Assembly: GCF_000282195.1 (NCBI RefSeq) | Contig: NZ_AKJT01000062.1 | Span: 47,876-111,875, forward strand | Source of the DNA: Pseudomonas sp. GM18 | GTDB lineage: Bacteria; Pseudomonadota; Gammaproteobacteria; Pseudomonadales; Pseudomonadaceae | Length of the DNA stretch: 64,000 nucleotides | Direction of reading: 5' to 3' | Shown: positions 59,601 to 64,000 of the stretch, one piece after another | How the letters are laid out: every line of letters begins with the position of its first letter | Position numbering within the stretch: position 1 is the first letter of the stretch | Notes under the pieces: generated by a model | What the model was told of the DNA's origin: nothing | Database searches by the model: none | What the model saw: the letters and a program-made list of their open reading frames with translations, nothing else | Program-made: the position numbers and the translations under genes

Positions 59601-62561
59601 AGCAGCCTGGCGGTCAGCGACAGGTTTTTCCACGAGGCGCAAAGTGCCCACGAAGCGCTGATCAACATGCTCGACGAACTGGCCGCCGGCCAGGAAGTCA
59701 CCGCGCAACCGCAGCGGGTGCGGGCCTTGCGCGACTTGCTGGATGAGAGTCTCGACCCATCCTCCATGGGCCTGATTCGCAGTGATGGCAGCCGCACCCT
59801 GAGCATTCGGGAGCTGGGCAGCGCCACGGCCGAGCTGGAGCAGGTCGCGGCTCAGGTAGATCTGGACGACGAAATCGTTTCGATCTTTCTTGAGGAAGCG
59901 GTGGATATCCTCGAAAGCGCCGGCCAGGCCTTGCAACGCTGGTTGAGCGACCCGGATAACGCCGCACCGCTATTGTCCTTGCAGCGCGACTTGCACACCC
60001 TCAAGGGCGGAGCGCGGATGGCCGAGATCGAGCCGGTCGGCGATCTGGCCCATGAGCTGGAAAGCCTTTACGAAGGTCTGGTGGACCGCCGTTACAGCCA
60101 CAGCGAAGCGCTGGCGCAGTTGCTGCAACAAAGCCATGACCGACTGGCCGAGCTCCTTGAACAGTTGCAGCACAATCGTCCGTTGGGCGATCCGGGCGAG
60201 TTGATCGAGGCCATTCGTGAGTTTCGTCTGGGTAATGCCGGCAGTGCCGAGGTGATCGAACCGGCGGCCAGCAACGATTCAGCGAGCCATGATTCCGAGC
60301 TTCTGGAGATCTTCCTCGAGGAAGGTTTCGACATCATCGAAAACTCCGGCGCGGCGCTGGTTCGCTGGCAGGCTGAGCCGTCGAATCGCCAGGAAGTGGA
60401 AACCCTGCTGCGCGACCTGCACACCCTCAAGGGTGGCGCGCGAATGGTCGAAATCGCGCCGATCGGCGACCTGGCCCATGAGCTGGAATTCCTCTACGAA
60501 GGCTTGTCCGCTGGCGTGCTGCAACCGACTGCGGCGCTGTTCACGTTGTTGCAGAGCAGCCATGACCGACTGGCGCAGATGCTCGACGCCACCCGCGCCG
60601 GTCAGCCACTGCCACCGGCCGATCGGCTGATCGAGGCGATCAAGAATTTCAGCCATCCGGCGGTGCCCGAAATACCGACACCGGTGGCGATGCCCGCAGC
60701 GCCCAAAGCCGAGCCACCCGCGCTGCAACCCGAAGGCGCCGACACGGTCAAGGTCTCGGCGGAGTTGCTCGACGACCTGGTCAATCTGGCCGGGGAGACT
60801 TCGATCTTCCGTGGCCGTATCGAACAACAGGTCAACGATGCACGTGTAGCCCTGAGTGAGATGGAAACCACCATCGAACGTATGCGCGACCAGTTGCGCC
60901 GCCTCGATACCGAAACCCAGGGGCGGATCCTCAGCCGTCAGCAAGTCGAGGCCGAACACCTGGGCTACGAAGAGTTCGACCCGCTGGAGATGGACCGTCA
61001 CTCGCAGTTGCAACAGCTGTCTCGGGCGTTGTTCGAGTCCGCCTCCGACCTGCTCGACCTCAAGGAAACCCTCGACCGGCGTAATCAGGACGCGGAAAAC
61101 CTGCTGCAACAGCAGGGCCGCATCAACACCGAATTGCAGGAAGGCCTGATGCGCACGCGCATGGTGCCGTTCGAGCGAATGCTGCCGCGTTTGAAACGCA
61201 TCGTGCGTCAGGTTTCCAGCGAGCTGGGCAAGGATGTGGAGTTCATCGTCGGCAACGCCGAAGGCGAGATGGACCGCAACGTCCTAGAGCGCATGGCCGC
61301 GCCGCTGGAACACATGCTGCGCAACGCCGTCGACCATGGGCTGGAATCGGCCGAGGTGCGGATCGCGGCGGGTAAACCGGCCCAGGGCAAGATCACCCTC
61401 GACTTGTCGCGAGAGGGCGGAGACATCATTTTCGACATCCGCGACGACGGTGCCGGCGTGCCGCTGGACGCCGTGCGGCGCAAGGCGATCAAGCGCGGGT
61501 TGCTCGACCCGGACAGCGACATCAGCGACCGCGACGTGTTGCAATTCATCCTGCAACCGGGGTTCTCCACCGCCGAGAAAATCACCCAGATCTCCGGGCG
61601 TGGCGTGGGCATGGACGTGGTTCACGAAGAAGTCCGGCAGCTCGGCGGGACCATGAGCATCGACTCGACTTCGGGGCAGGGCGTGCATTTCCGGATTCGC
61701 TTGCCGTTCACCGTGTCGGTCAATCGCGCGCTGATGGTGCAATGCGGGGAGGATCAATACGCGATCCCGCTGAACACCATCGATGGCATCGTTCGCGTGT
61801 TGCCCAACGAACTCGAAGGGCATTACCGGCTCGATCCACCGAGCTACGAATACGCTGGGCAACGCTATGAGTTGTGCTACCTCGGTGAGCTGCTGAAAAC
61901 CAGCACCCGCCCGAAACTGCTGGGCCAGAACCTGCCGTTGCCGGTGTTGCTGGTGCAGTGCAACGAACGGCACGTCGCGGTGCAGGTAGACGCCATGGCC
62001 GGCACCCGGGAAATCGTGGTCAAAAGCCTCGGCCCGCAGTTCGCCGCAGTGCAGGGTTTGTCCGGCGCGACGATTCTCGGCGATGGTCGGGTGGTGCTGA
62101 TTCTCGACTTGCTGGCGCCGATCCGCGCCATGCAAGCGCAGGTGCCGCAACGGCCTGTGACGCAGGACGTAGAGCCCGAGGCGCAACGACCGTTGCTGGT
62201 GCTGGTGGTCGACGATTCGGTCACCGTGCGCAAGGTCACCAGCCGTCTGCTGGAACGTCACGGCATGAACGTGCTGACCGCCAAGGACGGTGTCGACGCC
62301 ATGCTGCTGCTGGAAGAACACATGCCCGACCTGATGCTGCTGGACATCGAAATGCCGCGCATGGACGGCTTCGAAGTGGCGACCCAAGTGCGCGCCGACG
62401 AACGCTTGCAGCATCTGCCGATCATCATGATCACCTCCCGCACCGGCCAGAAACACCGCGACCGGGCCATGGCCATCGGCGTCAACGACTACCTCGGCAA
62501 GCCATATCAGGAATCGGTGCTGCTCGACAGCATCGCCCGGTGGAGCAAAACCCATGCATGA
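56658..62561 (+). CDS. chpA: Hybrid chemosensory kinase ChpA
   Basis: A 1967-residue CheA-type hybrid kinase. Several Hpt-like domains are stacked: H49 (CVHQVHGSLQ), T475 replacing His (LLTQVRGALA), H670 (FHTLKGSGRM), H809 (LHTLKGSASM), T951 replacing His (LTTLGEGAHL), H1113 and H1255 (both LHTLKGGARM). Then come a dimerisation helix pair (about 1360-1490), HATPase (N box HMLRNAVDHGLE about 1552; DIRDDGAGV; SGRGVGMDVV), a CheW-like domain (about 1680-1820) and a C-terminal receiver (phospho-Asp in LLDIEMPRMDG near 1896). It is shorter than P. aeruginosa ChpA (about 2,470 residues), apparently with one transfer domain fewer. Confidence 0.94.
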   Translation: MGDRHDYVALEWVKGEIAETLKQAHQAIETLIDDPQATHALSECLACVHQVHGSLQMVEFYGAALLAEEIEQLTCALQQNRVSHRDEAIRLLLHALGQLPTYLDRVQGARRDLPLVVLPLINDLRSARGESLLSETSLFSPQLPELLPLSEEALALLEPSDLPNVLRKLRQMLQMALVGLLREQDDETHLAYLARVFTRLEGLCGNAPLSPLWHVASALVEGMRNGSIANSPALRSLFKEADKELKRLLEQGMSAINQPAPPELLKSLLFYIAKAEHPTGQMLTMKDRYSLDDALPDSAMVDEERARLAGPDRDAMRSVLAALCEELVRVKERLDLFVRSDRQHTSDLESLLAPLRQIADTLAVLGFGQPRKVIIDQLAVVLSLVQGQREPNDATLMDVAGALLYVEATLAGMVGTVEPESQEDSRLPTTDLTQIHQIVIKEARICLQQAKDMIVDYIEADWDRQYLQPLPALLTQVRGALAMIPLARAASLVEACNGFIREHLLVDPGQPGWQQLDSLADVITSIEYYLERLSDDPEAPGEQLLDVAEKGLAALGFFPSEQHVPMLEDVLSPNEALVMQDMQELDDPEIVQSLADVLASPVSSVNPPALTTPGSLLPPPADEEPVDDELREVFLEETDEVLEILQEYLPRWSANPDSPSALSELRRAFHTLKGSGRMVRALVLGELAWAVENLLNRVLEHSVAPGPAVQQLVGDALKLLPELVAEFAAHAQRQRNDVDQLAARAHALAKGDEPLSDEDAQDVAALDPLLLEIFRNEAETHLSSLNRFLDQAAEHVPLQASDELQRALHTLKGSASMAGVLPITELAASLDQLAREYKAHRIALDLDEVELLLEAEGLFRLGLRQLKSDPLAEIPGSRSLIERTQTLLAERLQSLSSAPNTGLRIKRDPQLINNFLAQGMDILLDAESLLQRWQQHPGERQELSALLDELTTLGEGAHLADLHPVDELCEALLDLYGAVEESSLAVSDRFFHEAQSAHEALINMLDELAAGQEVTAQPQRVRALRDLLDESLDPSSMGLIRSDGSRTLSIRELGSATAELEQVAAQVDLDDEIVSIFLEEAVDILESAGQALQRWLSDPDNAAPLLSLQRDLHTLKGGARMAEIEPVGDLAHELESLYEGLVDRRYSHSEALAQLLQQSHDRLAELLEQLQHNRPLGDPGELIEAIREFRLGNAGSAEVIEPAASNDSASHDSELLEIFLEEGFDIIENSGAALVRWQAEPSNRQEVETLLRDLHTLKGGARMVEIAPIGDLAHELEFLYEGLSAGVLQPTAALFTLLQSSHDRLAQMLDATRAGQPLPPADRLIEAIKNFSHPAVPEIPTPVAMPAAPKAEPPALQPEGADTVKVSAELLDDLVNLAGETSIFRGRIEQQVNDARVALSEMETTIERMRDQLRRLDTETQGRILSRQQVEAEHLGYEEFDPLEMDRHSQLQQLSRALFESASDLLDLKETLDRRNQDAENLLQQQGRINTELQEGLMRTRMVPFERMLPRLKRIVRQVSSELGKDVEFIVGNAEGEMDRNVLERMAAPLEHMLRNAVDHGLESAEVRIAAGKPAQGKITLDLSREGGDIIFDIRDDGAGVPLDAVRRKAIKRGLLDPDSDISDRDVLQFILQPGFSTAEKITQISGRGVGMDVVHEEVRQLGGTMSIDSTSGQGVHFRIRLPFTVSVNRALMVQCGEDQYAIPLNTIDGIVRVLPNELEGHYRLDPPSYEYAGQRYELCYLGELLKTSTRPKLLGQNLPLPVLLVQCNERHVAVQVDAMAGTREIVVKSLGPQFAAVQGLSGATILGDGRVVLILDLLAPIRAMQAQVPQRPVTQDVEPEAQRPLLVLVVDDSVTVRKVTSRLLERHGMNVLTAKDGVDAMLLLEEHMPDLMLLDIEMPRMDGFEVATQVRADERLQHLPIIMITSRTGQKHRDRAMAIGVNDYLGKPYQESVLLDSIARWSKTHA

Positions 62562-63012
62562 ACACCGTTCCAGCAACCTCACGGGTTTGCTGCTGCCCTT
62601 GGCCGACCGCAACCTGATCCTGCCCAACGTCGCCGTCGCCGAACTCATCGATTACCAACCCGGCGCCTTCGACCTCGACACCCCTCCGTGGTACCTGGGG
62701 CGGGTGACTTGGCGAGAGCGGCAAATTCCGTTACTCAGTTTCGAGTCGGCGTGTGGCAACAAAGTGGTGATTGGCGAGCGAGCACGGATCGTCATCCTCA
62801 ACGCCCTCGGCGGGCGCCCTGAGCTGAAGTTCATTGCGCTGCTGGTGCAGGGAATTCCGCGCTCTTACAAACTCGACAGTCAGTTGAGCTATGTGGATGT
62901 GCCGTTGTGTTCGCTGGAACAGGCGGCGGTACAGGTGGGTGAGCAAGTGGCCAAGGTGCCGGATTTGTTGGCGTTGGAGGAGCTGCTTGTTACAGCAGGG
63001 TTAGCCCACTGA
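62554..63012 (+). CDS. chpC: CheW-like protein ChpC
   Basis: A 152-residue CheW-domain protein. LLLPLADRNLILPNVAVAEL, WRERQIPLLSFE and ALLVQGIPRSYKL follow the fold. ChpC is thought to couple additional receptors to ChpA. The ATG overlaps the chpA stop by 8 bases. In P. aeruginosa chpB (methylesterase) lies between chpA and chpC; here it is absent. Confidence 0.9.
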   Translation: MHEHRSSNLTGLLLPLADRNLILPNVAVAELIDYQPGAFDLDTPPWYLGRVTWRERQIPLLSFESACGNKVVIGERARIVILNALGGRPELKFIALLVQGIPRSYKLDSQLSYVDVPLCSLEQAAVQVGEQVAKVPDLLALEELLVTAGLAH

Positions 63013-63121
63013 TCGTTCCCACGCGCAGCAAAGGAATGCCTCAACGGACGCTCCGCGTTCGGCTGTTGAAGGGACGCAGAGCGTCCCGGGCTGCATTCCC
63101 ACGCAGAGCGTGGGAACGATC
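63011..63121. repeat. Palindromic intergenic repeat, copy 6
   Basis: Starts GATCGTTCCCACGCGCAGC and ends CGCAGAGCGTGGGAACGATC, with the internal variant GCAAAGGAATG in the left arm. It begins on the last bases of the chpC stop and lies between convergent chpC and the DUF6124 gene. Confidence 0.88.
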
Positions 63122-63130
63122 GTTTGTGCG

Positions 63131-63508
63131 CTAAACCCCGGCCCGAGCCTTCATCTGCAACGACTCATGATGATCCAGCACCCGCTCCACCAACAACTGC
63201 ACGCCATCTGCCAAACGGCTGAGCGCCAAGACTACAGAGCGGCGTGAGCCTTCCACATCGTCCGCCAGATCGGCAGCAATGGCGCTGATGGACAGCAGGT
63301 CTTCGGATGCGTTGGCCAGAAGGGCTTCGGTGTCGATGTCGGGGGAGACGGTGAAGAGCTGGGATTTACGGCGTTTGGCCGGTTTTTCGTGGGGTGACGG
63401 GAAGTAATGAGAGAAGGCGCGGTCGGCGGCTTCCTTGAGTTTCTCGGCTTCGAGGGAGGCTTGGGAATCGGTGCCGGTTTCCGGGGGATTGGGAGTAGCT
63501 TTGAACAT
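63131..63508 (-). CDS. DUF6124 family protein
   Basis: A 125-residue protein of the DUF6124 (DUF3077-like) family abundant in fluorescent pseudomonads. The N-terminus MFKATPNPPETG, then EAADRAFSHYF, DIDTEALLANASEDLLSISAIA and SRLADGVQLLVERVLDH are family-like; the C-terminal half is predicted helical. Function unknown. The ATG at 63508 has GGAGA upstream; an open frame 79 codons longer covers a folded leader RNA and is rejected. Confidence 0.85.
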   Translation of the reverse strand: MFKATPNPPETGTDSQASLEAEKLKEAADRAFSHYFPSPHEKPAKRRKSQLFTVSPDIDTEALLANASEDLLSISAIAADLADDVEGSRRSVVLALSRLADGVQLLVERVLDHHESLQMKARAGV

Positions 63509-63576
63509 AGTGAGTCTCCAGTAATGTGTTTCAACTGCTCCATCGGTTCCAAGCGAAGGGGTGGCAGCTGTACGCA

Positions 63577-63743
63577 GGTTGGAACCCGAGGTGGAGAAAA
63601 CCCGGCAGACCCGAAGGTCTCCCGCGCACAGCCGCCATAACGGAGTACACACATTAAAGGTGCGCAAGCATACGTCATGAGGGGGCGCTTTTGCGCCTTC
63701 TACACCTCGGGGTTCCAAGCCCGGTCGCTGAATTGGCAGCGAC
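63577..63743 (-). promoter_or_regulatory. Structured 5' leader RNA upstream of the DUF6124 gene
   Basis: On the minus strand a long-range helix pairs 63722-63698 with 63598-63577 (about 21 pairs; one mismatch and one bulge; core TTGGAACC / GGTTCCAA and ACCTCGGG). Inside it are three local hairpins: GGCGC / GCGCC (63684-63697), GCGCAC / GTGCGC (63624-63665), and AGACC-TTCG-GGTCT (63607-63620), which has a stable UUCG tetraloop. A further 7-bp hairpin (63724-63743) precedes it. About 70 bases separate the fold from the start codon. Confidence 0.6.
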
Positions 63744-63982
63744 ACTCAAACGATAAAGACCAACACAAACCCCACCAGTCGGCGGGTTCCGGCATTGCTG
63801 TAGGCAGAGACGCAAGGTTGTGTAGCCTCGCACCGTTCTTGCGGACAAACTTTTAAACACAAAACCCAAGTGGTCGGACCTTCCTGTGGCGAGGGAGCAC
63901 GCTCCCTCGCCACAAAGGTTTCTGCGTTAGGTTGAAGATTCCCAGAAAGGGACCGTTCGGTCCTATTTTGGGACTTATCACT
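63744..63982. other. Non-coding stretch upstream of the DUF6124 leader
   Basis: No credible gene. It should hold the promoter of the DUF6124 unit, contains the short palindrome at 63885-63914, and runs into another long repeat. An open frame on the minus strand here covers repeats and has no family resemblance. Confidence 0.6.
63885..63914. repeat. Short perfect palindromic repeat (GTGGCGAGGGAGC family)
   Basis: TGTGGCGAGGGAGC / GCTCCCTCGCCACA with a 2-base AC loop; the same 14-bp arms as at 46883. Confidence 0.85.
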
Positions 63983-64000
63983 GATCGTTCCCACGCGCAG
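63983..64000. repeat. Palindromic intergenic repeat, copy 7 (cut by window end)
   Basis: Only GATCGTTCCCACGCGCAG is visible, the same opening as the copy at 63011. Confidence 0.8.

Noticed and set aside
63509..63745. Longer N-terminus for the DUF6124 protein
   Set aside because: The extra 79 codons coincide with the folded leader RNA, and the family start is at the ATG at 63508 with a ribosome binding site.
63746..63994. Minus-strand open frame at the window end
   Set aside because: Half of it is made of the two repeat elements; no protein-family signal.

Overview
The window is chromosomal DNA of a Pseudomonas, most likely of the P. fluorescens group. The evidence is high GC content, the gene order, and two intergenic repeat types typical of fluorescent pseudomonads: a palindromic element of about 105-118 bp starting GATCGTTCCCACG, and short REP/REPIN elements (GTAGGAGCGAG and GTGGCGAGGGAGC). 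From mutM to chpC the order closely follows the P. aeruginosa block from mutM through ftsY-ftsE-ftsX-rpoH, metW-metX, proC, pilT, pyrB-pyrR, gshB and pilG to chpC, with some losses and insertions. Almost every gene is a housekeeping gene. No tRNA, rRNA, CRISPR array, prophage or insertion sequence was seen.

Layout. 1-2.1 kb: the end of a 2-aminoethylphosphonate uptake and degradation operon (binding-protein C-terminus, FAD oxidoreductase, PhnZ-like HD diiron oxygenase). 2.2-4.9 kb: a GTPase (DUF3482) and membrane protein (DUF2868) pair of unknown role. 5-10.4 kb: folA, a cystine symporter, a periplasmic phosphorylcholine phosphatase and ilvD. 10.6-14.1 kb: an accessory four-gene cluster. 14.3-18.7 kb: rlmI, an HDOD protein, mutM, ferredoxin and coaD. 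18.8-23.3 kb: an alcohol/aldehyde oxidation module with its TetR regulator. 23.3-34.1 kb: sseA, an AraC regulator, a YheT hydrolase, rsmD, two M16 peptidases, ftsYEX and rpoH. 34.2-44.4 kb: mtgA, thiSG, trmB, hemW, rdgB, metWX, yggT, proC and yggS. 44.4-53 kb: pilT, an NlpC/P60 hydrolase, pyrRBC', ruvX, algH, tonB and gshB. 53.1-63 kb: the Pil-Chp chemosensory system (pilG, pilH, pilI, pilJ, chpA, chpC). 63.1-64 kb: a DUF6124 gene with an elaborately folded leader, then repeats.

The most interesting part is 10630-14124 on the minus strand. A strong sigma70-like promoter drives a 23-codon gene with an excellent ribosome binding site. An intergenic hairpin follows, then three translationally overlapping genes: a SagB/McbC-type flavin oxidoreductase, an AurF-type diiron oxygenase with all seven metal ligands, and a Bcr/CflA-type exporter. 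Precursor peptide, hairpin, tailoring oxidases and exporter is the logic of a ribosomally made, post-translationally modified peptide (RiPP) or peptide-derived metabolite. There is no YcaO cyclodehydratase, and the peptide has no Cys or Ser, so the SagB homologue cannot be doing its usual azoline oxidation. I know of no described pathway with this composition. The cluster sits between ilvD and rlmI, and its promoter-proximal part is unusually AT-rich, suggesting acquisition by transfer.

Other points of note are a multi-hairpin leader RNA before the DUF6124 gene, a Chp system without adjacent PilK and ChpB adaptation enzymes, pilT without pilU, a catalytically dead PyrC', and a possible Tat hitchhiker pair in the GMC oxidoreductase module.
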